Of a stretch of 64,000 nucleotides of DNA, positions 9,341-17,442 are shown one piece after another; the first letter of the stretch is position 1; each line of letters starts with the position of its first letter. The notes under the pieces were generated by a model, which saw only the letters and a program-made list of their open reading frames with translations, had not been told where the DNA came from and made no database searches. The position numbers were made by a program, and so were the translations under genes. The DNA comes from UBA10649 sp965278945 (GTDB lineage Bacteria; Actinomycetota; Actinomycetes; S36-B12), in assembly GCA_965278945.1 (NCBI GenBank), contig OZ257128.1:1240001-1304000 (forward strand). The letters run 5' to 3'.

Positions 9341-10156
9341 GTGGCAGTGATCCGGATCGACGATGCAGCCGATGAGCGGATCGCGGACTACACCCGGCTC
9401 ACCGATGTCGCGCTCCGTGCCAAGCACGAGCCGGCCAAGGGCCTGTACATCGCGGAGAGCTCGGAGGTGATTCGCCGCGCGGTGGAGGCCGGGCACCGGG
9501 CCAGGTCGATGCTCATGGCGGACAAGTGGCTGATGAGCATGGCCGATGTCATCGATGAGCTGGACGACGGTGAGCCCGGCAGGCTGCCCGTGTTCGTCGC
9601 GGATGCCGACACGCTCAGGACGATCACCGGGTTTCATTTGCACCGTGGTGCGCTTGCGGCCATGCACAGGCCGCCCCCTCGACCCGTCGCCGACGTCATC
9701 GCCGACGCGCGCCGGATCGTGGTCCTCGAGGACATCGTCGACCATACGAACGTCGGAGCGATCTTCCGTTCGGTCGCAGCGCTGGGCGCAGATGCGGTGC
9801 TTGTCTCGCCGAGATGCGCCGACCCGCTGTACCGACGAAGCGTGCGAGTGTCGATGGGCACCGTCTTCCAGATCCCCTGGACGCGCCTGGAGTCCTGGCC
9901 CGGGGACCTCGACATCCTTCGGGAAGCGGGTTTCGTCGTTGCCGCGCTCGCACTCGAGGCGGACGCGATCAGCCTGGACACCTTCTCGGCATCTGCGCCC
10001 GAGCGACTCGCCCTGGTCCTCGGCGCGGAGGGCGACGGGCTGACGCGTGCGGCAATTCAGTCGGCCGATGTGGTCGTGCGGGTTCCCATGTCGGGGGGCG
10101 TGGATTCGCTCAATGTGGCCGCGGCGTCGGCGGTGGCGCTCTGGGCGCTGCGCTGA
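9341..10156 (+). CDS. SpoU/TrmH-family RNA 2'-O-methyltransferase
   Basis: This 271-residue SPOUT methylase transfers methyl from AdoMet to ribose 2'-OH in rRNA or tRNA. Residues 1-110 form an N-terminal substrate-binding part. The trefoil-knot domain shows motif 1 (DHTNVGAIFRS, with N137 and R143), motif 2 (MGTVFQIPW, 172-180) and motif 3 (VLGAEGDG at 226-233, then PMSGGVDSLNVAAA at 249-262). Length is normal for the family. The GTG start follows AGGA. The last 100 nt overlap the convergent glycosyltransferase gene. The exact RNA target cannot be told. Confidence 0.9.
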   Translation: MAVIRIDDAADERIADYTRLTDVALRAKHEPAKGLYIAESSEVIRRAVEAGHRARSMLMADKWLMSMADVIDELDDGEPGRLPVFVADADTLRTITGFHLHRGALAAMHRPPPRPVADVIADARRIVVLEDIVDHTNVGAIFRSVAALGADAVLVSPRCADPLYRRSVRVSMGTVFQIPWTRLESWPGDLDILREAGFVVAALALEADAISLDTFSASAPERLALVLGAEGDGLTRAAIQSADVVVRVPMSGGVDSLNVAAASAVALWALR

Positions 10157-11283
10157 GGAAAGGCAATCGCGCGAATCGCCAGAACGGTCGCGGTCAGCAG
10201 CCCGACGATCCGCGCGGCCTGGATCAGGACGATCCACGCTTCGCCGTCGACGAAGTTGGTCGGGAACATCGGATAAACGAACTGAGTAACGACGGCGACG
10301 GCAGCCAGGATCACCGCGACGGTGCGCATGCGCGATTGGCTGCTGATTGTCGCGGCCGCAGCGATCCCGATCAGCCAGGCGTTGAACTGCGGCGAGTAGA
10401 CGCGACTCGACGCCACCATGACGAGCACCAACGTGATGGCAACGTCTCCCGCGGTGACGTGATCGAGGCGGCCATTGAGCCGCCACCATCCGATGAGTGC
10501 GAGCAGGGCGACTCCGACGAGCGTAATCACCGTGCCGACGATCTCCGCGCAAGCCATGTCGACCTGCATCGAGCCGTACTCGAGTCCGTACGCAACGTGA
10601 CCCCCGGCAACGGCGAACAGCCAGTAGGGAAGGGCGCCGGTCGACTCCACCTGGAGGCCTCGAGATCGCTGGTTGCCCAGGAACGACAGCGCGCCATCGA
10701 AGGGAATCGCGAGAAGGAGCAGCAAAGCCGTGGTGGCCAGGACGAACCAGAGCACGCCGGTCCACGTTCGACGACGCGGGAGGGCGAGAAGCATCAGCGC
10801 AGGCCAGATCTTGAGCAGTAGCCCCACGGCCGCAGACACTCCAGCCCAGGCCGGCCTCGCCACGAGGAGGACGCACGCGACGGCGAAGAAGGTGGGAACG
10901 ATGTCGAATCGGGTGAACATGATCGGTCCGACCACGACGCCGGCGACAGCCCAAAGCCACAACCCCCGGACGGAGGGGTGCGGGCGACGGGAGTGGGCCA
11001 GGACCAGCGCGATCATGATGCCCAGGTCGAACGCGACGCACATCGCGGTGAAGGCGACTGCGTAGTCGAGGTGGAGGAAGTCGGGAGCAAGGAGCATCGC
11101 CCCGGCTCCGGGCGGGTACTGCCACTTGGGGTCGTCGACCGGGAAGGTCTGGGCCTGCAGCAGGGGAAGCCAGCCGCGATAGATGTCGATGTCGTCGAGC
11201 AGATGGGGGAGGACGGCGATCGACGCGATGGCGATCACGCGCGTGACCAGCCAGGTCAGTCCGATGCTCGTGTAGGTCTTCAT
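10057..11283 (-). CDS. Polytopic membrane glycosyltransferase, GT87/DUF2029-like
   Basis: This 408-residue protein has about ten hydrophobic segments. An early Asp pair precedes the loop YRGWLPLLQAQTFPVDDP and the YPPGA motif near residue 57, which resembles polyprenyl-phosphate-mannose-dependent mannosyltransferases (GT87). That family adds mannose to lipoglycans or glycoconjugates outside the membrane; this substrate is unknown. The start lies 2 nt after the stop of the ALO-like oxidase, so the two are probably co-translated. The last ~33 residues (Ala/Thr/Ser-rich tail) are encoded antisense to the end of the SpoU gene and look unconstrained. Confidence 0.75.
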   Translation of the reverse strand: MKTYTSIGLTWLVTRVIAIASIAVLPHLLDDIDIYRGWLPLLQAQTFPVDDPKWQYPPGAGAMLLAPDFLHLDYAVAFTAMCVAFDLGIMIALVLAHSRRPHPSVRGLWLWAVAGVVVGPIMFTRFDIVPTFFAVACVLLVARPAWAGVSAAVGLLLKIWPALMLLALPRRRTWTGVLWFVLATTALLLLLAIPFDGALSFLGNQRSRGLQVESTGALPYWLFAVAGGHVAYGLEYGSMQVDMACAEIVGTVITLVGVALLALIGWWRLNGRLDHVTAGDVAITLVLVMVASSRVYSPQFNAWLIGIAAAATISSQSRMRTVAVILAAVAVVTQFVYPMFPTNFVDGEAWIVLIQAARIVGLLTATVLAIRAIAFPQRSAQSATADAAATLSESTPPDMGTRTTTSAD

Positions 11284-11285
11284 AG

Positions 11286-12530
11286 TCAGTCGAGCAGATC
11301 GTCCAACGCTCGGTTGCGGAACTTCCGCCCGGGGTCCAGCCGGCCCACAAGGTCCGCGAAGTCGCCGAACCGCGGGTAGCGATCGCGCACGGAGGCGGGT
11401 GATGCCGAGTAGATCTTCCCCCAGTGCGGCCGGCCCCCGAACCCGCCGAGGATCTCATCGAGTTCAGGGAGAACTGCGGCAACACCTGGCACCTTCTGCC
11501 AGGTGAAATGGATGCCGACAGTGTCGCGCCCCGACGCGCCGCTGAGCCACAGGTCGTCACCGCACATCGTTCGGATCTCCGACACGTGCAGCAGCGGTGC
11601 GATTCGGGGAGCGAGCGACTCGAGCGATCGCAGTGCGCTCACCGCGCTCGACCTGGGAACCAGGTACTCGGTCTGCAGTTCGTCGCCTGAGCTGGGCGTG
11701 AAGTCGAGGCGGAAGTGCGGAAGTCGGTCATGCCACGCGCCCACCAGGCCACCTTGGTCCGTGCAGTTCACGGCATCGTGGCCGGGAAGCGGATGACGCT
11801 TGGCATCCGCGAGTGCGCCACCCTGCCACTCCTGCGCCGCCCACTCCGGATCGGCACCAACTCGTCGCTTCATCCACACCTGGCCGACGAGTGACGGGCT
11901 CCACGTGGTGAAGAAGCTGACGCTGTAGGCGCTCGAGAACACCTCGTCGAAGCTGTCGAGGAGGTGTTCGTGCCCGATCCCGTCGAACACGTACTGCTGG
12001 ATCTCGAAGCGCGGCTGCACGCGCACGGCCAGCCTCGTCACGACCCCGAGTGCGCCGAGACCAACGACGGAACCGGCGAGCAGGTCAGGATCGGTCGAGC
12101 CGTCGACCATGCCGAGGTCTCCTGTCGCGGTGACGATCTCCATCGCCTGGACCATCGCGGACAACGTCGGATTGCGGTCACCAGAGCCGTGCGTTCCTGT
12201 GGCGACGGAGCCGCCAACCGAGATGTGGCCAAGGGATGCCATGTTGTGGAATGCCCAGCCACGAGCGTCGAGGCTTGTCGCGGCATCGCCGTACCGCATC
12301 CCGGCAGGAATCCAGGCCACTCCGGCCGAACTGTCGATCTCGATCGTGGCGGGAAGTCCCGCAACCGATACATGCATGCCCGCGGTGTCGGCGATGTCGT
12401 TGAAGGAGTGCCCGGTGCCGAGCGGATGGACTAGTGGCGTCCGGGCCACGAGTTGCTGCACCTCGTCCACCGTCGTTGGCATCGCGATCGACGCCGAACT
12501 GAACTCGACGGAACCCGACCAATTGCGCAC
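11286..12530 (-). CDS. FAD-linked sugar-lactone/alditol oxidase, D-arabinono-1,4-lactone oxidase family
   Basis: I chose the GTG at 12530 (414 residues). It has AGGAGCGGGAG upstream and begins RNWSGSVEF, like family members that start near RNWAG; a longer frame would overlap the next gene. The FAD-binding (PCMH) domain carries PLGTGHSFN, whose His is the likely covalent FAD site, and SVGGSVATGTHGSG. The ALO C-terminal domain shows RPHWGKIY and ends with DPGRKFRNRALDDLL. The family oxidises aldonolactones or alditols and reduces O2. It is co-directional with the membrane glycosyltransferase; the substrate is uncertain. Confidence 0.87.
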   Translation of the reverse strand: MRNWSGSVEFSSASIAMPTTVDEVQQLVARTPLVHPLGTGHSFNDIADTAGMHVSVAGLPATIEIDSSAGVAWIPAGMRYGDAATSLDARGWAFHNMASLGHISVGGSVATGTHGSGDRNPTLSAMVQAMEIVTATGDLGMVDGSTDPDLLAGSVVGLGALGVVTRLAVRVQPRFEIQQYVFDGIGHEHLLDSFDEVFSSAYSVSFFTTWSPSLVGQVWMKRRVGADPEWAAQEWQGGALADAKRHPLPGHDAVNCTDQGGLVGAWHDRLPHFRLDFTPSSGDELQTEYLVPRSSAVSALRSLESLAPRIAPLLHVSEIRTMCGDDLWLSGASGRDTVGIHFTWQKVPGVAAVLPELDEILGGFGGRPHWGKIYSASPASVRDRYPRFGDFADLVGRLDPGRKFRNRALDDLLD

Positions 12531-12559
12531 GCGGACTCCCGCTCCTGCTGGCGGCGGAC

Positions 12560-12850
12560 CTAGGACGTGAGGGTCGTAATCAAGGCGACGATGGCGATGC
12601 ACACGGCCACCTCGCACATGATCACTCCGATCGCGGCAATCCGCAGCGGCGCGCGGTACTCGCCCGTCGCGAAGTGACCAGCCTTGCGAATCACGGTTCC
12701 GAGCGGGGTCGCCTCGGTTCGCGCGTCACCGGTGGGATCGCGCTGCACCCAGTAGCCACGCTCGCTGTTCATGCCGAGCAGTACGAAGACAACCCCAAAG
12801 ATGAAGATGAAGAACGCGAACATCCAAAGGACGAGCGAGAGGGTGGACAC
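12560..12850 (-). CDS. Small two-helix membrane protein
   Basis: This 96-residue protein has an aromatic first membrane segment (LVLWMFAFFIFIFGVVFVLL, about 6-25), a polar loop of about 45 residues and a second segment near the C-terminus (IAAIGVIMCEVAVCIAIVALI). I do not recognise a family. The GTG start has no ribosome site, but TAGTGT ends six bases before it, predicting a leaderless message. Confidence 0.6.
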   Translation of the reverse strand: MSTLSLVLWMFAFFIFIFGVVFVLLGMNSERGYWVQRDPTGDARTEATPLGTVIRKAGHFATGEYRAPLRIAAIGVIMCEVAVCIAIVALITTLTS

Positions 12851-12856
12851 GGCACG

Positions 12857-12862
12857 ACACTA
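12857..12862 (-). promoter_or_regulatory. Predicted -10 box (TAGTGT) for leaderless transcript
   Basis: On the minus strand TAGTGT, then CGTGCC, then the GTG start at 12850. The TANNNT plus six-base spacing is the arrangement expected for leaderless actinobacterial genes. Confidence 0.5.
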
Positions 12863-12870
12863 GCGGTCGC

Positions 12871-14007
12871 TCAGCCGATCGTCAGTCGCAGGATCCGGTC
12901 ATCCTTGGCTCGCGGGCTACCGCGTCCGTCCGTGTTGCTCGTCACCAGCCACAGCGAGCCGTCGGGTGCTGCGGCGACGGTGCGGAGCCTGCCCTTGTCG
13001 CCGATCTTCACCCTCGTCGCCTTGCCTTCCTTGGCATCGGTAAGCCGGACCTTCCACAGCGCCTGACCCCTCAGGCTCGCGACATATGCGACGTCGTCGA
13101 CGATCGCAATGCCGCTCGGTGAGGCCGTCGAGGTCGGAGACCACTGCACGTAGGGATCGACATAGTCACGGTCGTTGCCCGCGCCCTCGTGAATCGGCCA
13201 GCCGTAGTTCGCGCCGGGCGTGAGCAAGTTGAGTTCGTCGACGTCGTTCTGGCCGAACTCGCTGGCCCACACTCGCCCCTGCGAGTCCAGGGCAAGTCCT
13301 TGGACATTGCGATGGCCGAGCGTGTAGACCGGCGAGCCGGGGAAGGGATTGCCGGGCGCTGGCTTGCCGTCGAACGTGACGCGCAGGACCTTGCCGGCGA
13401 GGCTCGACTTCTGCTGCGCGAGGCTCGGGTTCCCGACCTCTCCGGTCGCGACGAACAAGGTGTCGTCCGGGCCGATGAGCAGCCGCCCGCCGTCATGGAT
13501 CGAGGCCTTCGGGATTCCCGTCAGGATCGGAGTTTGCTTGCCCAGTTTCTGTCCGTCCCATGCGATCTTCACAACGCGGTTGTCGCTCGCCGACGTGTAG
13601 TACGCGAACACGAACTTCGGATCGTCACCGGGCAGCACGGCGAGCCCGAGCAGTCCTGCCTCTCCGGTCGGCTGCACGCCGCTGACCCGCCCGACCGTCA
13701 CGGCCTTGCCGCCGCCAGCAGGAACGCGCTTGATCCGGCCGGTGTCGCGTTCGCTGACGAGCGCCGAGCCGTCGGGCAGGAACGCCAGTCCCCACGGTGA
13801 GGTCAGGTTCGTCGTGACGACTCCGTCGACGGACACCTTGGCGCGAGGGCTTGCCGAGCTGGACGCGGTCGCCGCGGTGGACGTGGATGTGGACGCCAGT
13901 GATGATCCCTGCGATGCGGTCTGGCTCGAGGGTGTCGACGATGCGTCCGCGCACCCGACGACCGCCAAGGACATGGCGAGCGCCGGCACGATCAGGGTCA
14001 CGCGCAT
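12871..14007 (-). CDS. PQQ-type glucose/sorbosone dehydrogenase, lipoprotein
   Basis: The 378-residue precursor has a lipoprotein signal peptide with lipobox AVVGC (Cys19), then a Ser/Thr/Ala-rich spacer to about residue 55, then a six-bladed propeller of the soluble glucose dehydrogenase/Yli-type family. Diagnostic phrases are WGLAFLPDGSALVSERD, HDGGRLLIGPDDTLFVATGE, LGHRNVQGLALD and PGANYGWP. Members oxidise sugars with PQQ at the cell surface, though many need experimental proof of the cofactor. A GGGAGG ribosome site precedes the ATG. It appears to be a single-gene unit. Confidence 0.9.
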   Translation of the reverse strand: MRVTLIVPALAMSLAVVGCADASSTPSSQTASQGSSLASTSTSTAATASSSASPRAKVSVDGVVTTNLTSPWGLAFLPDGSALVSERDTGRIKRVPAGGGKAVTVGRVSGVQPTGEAGLLGLAVLPGDDPKFVFAYYTSASDNRVVKIAWDGQKLGKQTPILTGIPKASIHDGGRLLIGPDDTLFVATGEVGNPSLAQQKSSLAGKVLRVTFDGKPAPGNPFPGSPVYTLGHRNVQGLALDSQGRVWASEFGQNDVDELNLLTPGANYGWPIHEGAGNDRDYVDPYVQWSPTSTASPSGIAIVDDVAYVASLRGQALWKVRLTDAKEGKATRVKIGDKGRLRTVAAAPDGSLWLVTSNTDGRGSPRAKDDRILRLTIG

Positions 14008-14090
14008 GCGTCCTCCCGGGTTGGGCCAGTTTTCAGTATCACCCGAGTACCCGGTGATCGCGACCTCGAACCAATCCGGCCGGAGAGTTC

Positions 14091-15194
14091 CTAGGGGGAG
14101 CCGAGCGCGGGGACCAGGTCGCTGATCTGGGACGCGGTGGGGGACTCGAGCTGGTCGTACCCGCAGGTCGACGGGCCGCGGTCAGGGCGCCAGCGGACGA
14201 AGCCCGCGACGTGCCGGAAGCGATCTCCCTCGAGTTGGTCGTAGCTGACCTCGGCGACGAGGTCCGGACGCAGTGCCCGCCACTGCGCCTCCTTCTTCCA
14301 TCGGCTGGCCTCTCCCGGAACTCGCTCGCCGGTCGTGCCGCGCCAGGGATGGTCCGCGTCCGGTTCGACCTCGTAGGGCGCAAGCAGTTCGACGAGCGAG
14401 GCTCGCGTGGCAGCGTTGAACGCCGAAGCAGCGCCGACATGCTGAAGGACGCCGCGGTCGTCGTAGAGGCCAAGAAGGAGACTTCCGACCACCTCGGCGC
14501 CACCGGCGCCCGGCCGCGCGTAGGGCCGCCACCCGGCGACGACGACGTCTGCCGTGCGCTGGTGCTTGACCTTTCCCTGGGTCCGCTTGCCGGGGGAGTA
14601 GGCGTCTGACAGGCCTTTGACGATCAGCCCGTCGACTCCGGCCGACTCAAAGCCGTCGAACCACCCGAGCGCGATCTGCTGGTCGGTGGTCTGCGGGGTC
14701 AGGAAGACCGGCGCCTTCCACGACTTCGACATCGACTCCAGGATGGCCCGCCGCTCCCTGAAGGGACGCGCCTGAAGGTCCTCGCCTGCCCACAGGACGT
14801 CGAAGACGAGGAGGGAGGCGGGCAGGGCCTCGGCGAGCTTGGCAATGTTGGGGCCGCCTGCCTCCGAGCGTGGTCGCAGGCGTGCTTGAAGGGATCCGAA
14901 GTCGAGCTTTCCGTCGACCGCGCTGACGATCTCGGCATCGATCACGGTCCCGGCAGGTATCTGGTCCAGGCATGCGGCCACGACCTCGGGGAACGCGTAG
15001 GCGAGGTCGACGACCTCGTCGGCCGAGCCGCGGGACCGGCCGCGGCCCTGAAGGATGACCTGGTCGGCGTCATCGCGGAACACCAGGCAGCGAAAGCCGT
15101 CCCACTTGGGCTCGAAGGCCGAGTCGACAAGGTTGTCGGGGATTGTCGAGCCCAAGGGCTTGGCGAGCATCGGCTCGATTGGCGGTCGAATCAC
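14091..15194 (-). CDS. ATP-dependent DNA ligase, LigC/LigD-ligase type
   Basis: I chose the GTG at 15194 (367 residues) because AAGGAGG sits six bases before it and the product starts VIRPPIEPMLAKPLG, as in actinobacterial LigC-type enzymes. Motif I is EPKWDGFR with the Lys that is adenylated. FPEVVAACL, LLVFDVLWAGED (motif III/IIIa), DGLIVK (motif IV) and KVKHQRTADVVVAGW (motif V) follow, then an OB-fold domain. It joins nicked DNA and in related bacteria acts in repair or end joining. No Ku or primase gene is nearby. The ribosome site lies in the palindrome GGAGGCCTCC. Confidence 0.9.
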   Translation of the reverse strand: MIRPPIEPMLAKPLGSTIPDNLVDSAFEPKWDGFRCLVFRDDADQVILQGRGRSRGSADEVVDLAYAFPEVVAACLDQIPAGTVIDAEIVSAVDGKLDFGSLQARLRPRSEAGGPNIAKLAEALPASLLVFDVLWAGEDLQARPFRERRAILESMSKSWKAPVFLTPQTTDQQIALGWFDGFESAGVDGLIVKGLSDAYSPGKRTQGKVKHQRTADVVVAGWRPYARPGAGGAEVVGSLLLGLYDDRGVLQHVGAASAFNAATRASLVELLAPYEVEPDADHPWRGTTGERVPGEASRWKKEAQWRALRPDLVAEVSYDQLEGDRFRHVAGFVRWRPDRGPSTCGYDQLESPTASQISDLVPALGSP

Positions 15195-15272
15195 CGGAGG
15201 CCTCCTTGATTCCGCCGATCGTTGCATGTGTCGTGCTTGCCCGTGGCGGTGTGTGGATGGTTTGCTGACCGC

Positions 15273-15536
15273 ATGGATCCCAGTGGCGTCATCAGTGCAA
15301 TCTTCGCCGGCATCATCATCGGCCTCATCGCTCGCATCCTCGTGCCTTCGATGCAGCCGATCGGATGCATCGTCACGGTGATCATCGGAATCGTGGGCGC
15401 GTTCCTCGGCCTCGCCGTGGCGAACTGGCTCGACTACAAGGACACGTGGATCCTGGTGTTCTTGACCCAGGTGCTGATTGCCACGATCCTCGTCGCGATC
15501 ACTGCTGCGCTGTTCCGCAAGAGCAGTACCGGCTAG
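15273..15536 (+). CDS. GlsB/YeaQ/YmgE-family small stress membrane protein
   Basis: This 87-residue protein starts at the second ATG of its frame (MDPSGVISAI). Three Gly-rich hydrophobic helices (AGIIIGLIARILVP, IVTVIIGIVGAFLGLAVANW, LVFLTQVLIATILVAITAAL) match the transglycosylase-associated (YeaQ) family, whose members are induced by stress; their biochemical role is poorly known. TTTGCT lies six bases before the ATG and may be a leaderless -10 box. It ends in a 4-nt convergent overlap with the acetyltransferase gene. Confidence 0.8.
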   Translation: MDPSGVISAIFAGIIIGLIARILVPSMQPIGCIVTVIIGIVGAFLGLAVANWLDYKDTWILVFLTQVLIATILVAITAALFRKSSTG

Positions 15537-16021
15537 CTGGCTCGACTGGTCGTCATCTCGACCTCGGTCGAGTACGGCGGGTACGCGGCGATTCGTGAGT
15601 CGCCGGTGAACTTCCACCCATGTCGCACGTAGAACGCGATCGCGCTCGAGTTGTCCTCGAGCACCCAGACCAGGGCGTCATCACCGTCGGCGAGAAGCGC
15701 CGAGGTTGCCTCGCGGAGCAGGGCTCCACCGATGCCTCGTCTGGTGACGAGTGGGTCGACCGCGAGGTCGACCAGTTGACCGTCGGCCCAGGCGATGAAG
15801 CCGACCGCCGAGTCGTTCTTCGTGGCGATCAGGCAGCGTGCATCGCTTCGCGCGAAGAACTCGGTCCACATGCCGCGAACTTCGTGCTCGGGATAGTCCC
15901 TCAGCTCGGCTGGGAACTTGCGGCCTAGGGAGTACTCGACCGCGGCTCGGTCAATCGCGACCAGATCGTCGACGTCCTTGGTGACCGCTTCGCGTGCGGC
16001 AATGCCTTCGGGCCAGACCAT
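15533..16021 (-). CDS. GNAT-family N-acetyltransferase
   Basis: This 162-residue protein has the GNAT acetyl-CoA loop in DLAVDPLVTRRGIGGALLRE (R/Q-x-x-G-x-G, about 94-105) and the later NSSAIAFYVRHGWKFTG segment typical of motif B. GGAGG precedes the ATG by six bases. The substrate is not predictable. It is the last chromosomal gene before the integrated element; its upstream DNA now comes from the element's left end, so its native promoter may have been displaced. Confidence 0.85.
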   Translation of the reverse strand: MVWPEGIAAREAVTKDVDDLVAIDRAAVEYSLGRKFPAELRDYPEHEVRGMWTEFFARSDARCLIATKNDSAVGFIAWADGQLVDLAVDPLVTRRGIGGALLREATSALLADGDDALVWVLEDNSSAIAFYVRHGWKFTGDSRIAAYPPYSTEVEMTTSRAS

Positions 16022-16057
16022 GACAGGCCTCCATCGCCGAGCGGGACTGTCGTTCTG

Positions 16058-16100
16058 GTGGGCGATACAGGAATCGAACCTGTGACCTCTTCCGTGTCAA
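16058..16100 (-). repeat. Left attachment site: 43-bp copy of tRNA-Val 3' half
   Basis: The sequence is identical to 25580-25622 and covers the tRNA-Val(GAC) gene from the anticodon loop to the discriminator base. Left of it is the acetyltransferase gene; right of it the identity stops at once. It marks the element's outer boundary and is not a functional tRNA. Confidence 0.9.
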
Positions 16101-16121
16101 CGAACAGTACCGACGCGATTC

Positions 16122-16235
16122 GGGGCAACTACGAGGGGTTTGCCCCTCATGTGGGGGTGTGGTACCGCCGCTGACTGCGGTGTTTCGGCACGAGATGTTG
16201 TGGGGGCAGCTGTGGGGGCAGCGTGTCCTCTTCCG
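16122..16235. other. Left-end arm-type repeats of the element
   Basis: Overlapping palindromes GGGGCAA/TTGCCCC (16122-16128, 16140-16146) and GAGGGG/CCCCTC (16133-16148) are followed by two tandem direct copies, TTGTGGGGGCAG and CTGTGGGGGCAG (16198-16221), then CCTCTTCCG, which is also part of the attachment core. The same pair occurs at the right end (25487-25511). I interpret them as integrase or excisionase arm-binding sites. No gene is seen in 16101-16262. Confidence 0.6.
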
Positions 16236-16262
16236 AACGGAGCAGGGCTGCCGGGCACCGGC

Positions 16263-17006
16263 TTACAGAGACATTTGTGGCGGGGGATTGGTCGGAGGCT
16301 GTGCGTAGTAGGACCGTGCCGGGGTGTGGGGCCCGGCTACCTGCGGTGCGACGCCGGGCGGCTCGGCGCGCGACGTAGGCATGGCTGTCAGCTCGGCACG
16401 CCACTGGCTGAAGAAGGCGCGCACGTCGGCTGGATTGTCGATTGGTAGGTCGTCGTCGGCGTAGTGGCCGAGTCCGCCGATCATCTCCGCGAGCACTTGG
16501 AGATCGAATCCTGGATCGGCCTCCTGTGCGCGGGCGAGCATTGTCTCGGTGCCGAACCGCTGTGCCAACACGTATACGTCGGCGAAGTCACGCGGATAAC
16601 CTCGCCCGAACAATGCGAGCAGCTTGCGCGCGGCGAGTTCCTCTGGGGCGAACGTCGGTCCGAGCACGGTCATGGATGGCTCCATGCCCGGACTCGCGTC
16701 GAGCGCTAGGTCGACATCGACATCATCGGGACCGTGGACTGTGATGCGGCAAAATGTGTCGCCTACCTGCCGCCGTTCGACTGTCCAGCCGTGCGCGGCG
16801 GCGGCATCCTCCAGCGCTTCAAGGGCGGGAAGAACAGTGCCTGACACGCCGGTGAAGAAGTCGAGGTCACGGGTTGGGCGGGTGGTCAGAGATTGAGCAG
16901 CCAATGCCGCGCCGCCCGCGAGGAGAAAGCCTTCACTCTCGGCCAACGAGAAGAATGTCCGAGTCAGATCAGCCTGGAACGCTGTGAGTTGCGCCGGCTC
17001 GTCCAC
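16263..17006 (-). CDS. AbiEii/AbiGii-like nucleotidyltransferase, probable toxin or defence protein
   Basis: The 247-residue protein starts with GTG directly after the TAA of the upstream gene, so the two are translationally coupled. LLAGGAALAAQ then RPTRDLDFF gives the nucleotidyltransferase signature (G-G-x9-13-D-x-D), and KLLALFGRGYPRDFADVYVLAQ is typical of AbiEii/AbiGii proteins. These are toxins of type IV toxin-antitoxin pairs that can abort phage infection. The last ~35 residues are Pro/Gln-rich and probably disordered. It likely stabilises the mobile element or protects the host. Confidence 0.75.
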   Translation of the reverse strand: MDEPAQLTAFQADLTRTFFSLAESEGFLLAGGAALAAQSLTTRPTRDLDFFTGVSGTVLPALEALEDAAAAHGWTVERRQVGDTFCRITVHGPDDVDVDLALDASPGMEPSMTVLGPTFAPEELAARKLLALFGRGYPRDFADVYVLAQRFGTETMLARAQEADPGFDLQVLAEMIGGLGHYADDDLPIDNPADVRAFFSQWRAELTAMPTSRAEPPGVAPQVAGPHTPARSYYAQPPTNPPPQMSL

Positions 17007-17375
17007 TTACGCCGCCGACGCGCGCCACGCCCGCACGACCGGTTCCCAGGCCGCGCGAATCTCGGTCGGCAACAGCAGGTCGTCCCATAGGTCGACGAGC
17101 AGCGCGCCGTCGACATAGCGGGCGATGTCCTCTGGTCCGCCTTCGTTCAGCACGAGCTGGTAGGCCGCCAAGCGTCGGCGGCGATCGGCGAGTGGGCGGG
17201 CGGTACCGCCTGGAGACCAGTCGATCCAGGAGGGCAGGACGACGGTCGCCGTCGCCTGCTCCGAGGGCAGCGCAGGCAGGCGGTCGGGGACGTGGAACGC
17301 CTTGCCCCGGCGGTCCCGTCGCATCGTGAAGACGATCGGGGGTGCCCCGTCGACCTCGACAGCCTGCGCGCTCAT
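17007..17375 (-). CDS. Small partner of the AbiEii-like protein, possible antitoxin
   Basis: I chose the ATG at 17375 (122 residues). An N-terminal half (FTMRRDRRGKAFHVPDRLP) leads to an acidic helical half with RYVDGALLVDLWDDLLLP and AWEPVVRAWRASAA. It is not the winged-helix AbiEi antitoxin family as far as I can judge. Immediate coupling to the nucleotidyltransferase suggests a functional pair; the antitoxin role is an inference from gene order only. Confidence 0.55.
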   Translation of the reverse strand: MSAQAVEVDGAPPIVFTMRRDRRGKAFHVPDRLPALPSEQATATVVLPSWIDWSPGGTARPLADRRRRLAAYQLVLNEGGPEDIARYVDGALLVDLWDDLLLPTEIRAAWEPVVRAWRASAA

Positions 17376-17442
17376 GCGCCTAGTGTGACAGTTCGGCCCG
17401 ACCGCCTGCCACGAGTGCGGCCCGCGGGCGGGTGAGCGCCGT

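Noticed and set aside
9137..11560. 807-codon open frame on the minus strand
   Set aside because: It runs through the SpoU, glycosyltransferase and small membrane genes in other frames; its product is Arg/Ser/Pro-rich with no domain. A GC-rich shadow frame.
14091..15617. Longer 508-residue form of the DNA ligase
   Set aside because: The extra ~140 residues are His/Asp/Arg-rich shadow of the YeaQ gene; a strong ribosome site marks GTG 15194.
16058..16100. Possible second complete tRNA-Val
   Set aside because: Only the 3' half is present; no D arm or 5' acceptor strand follows.
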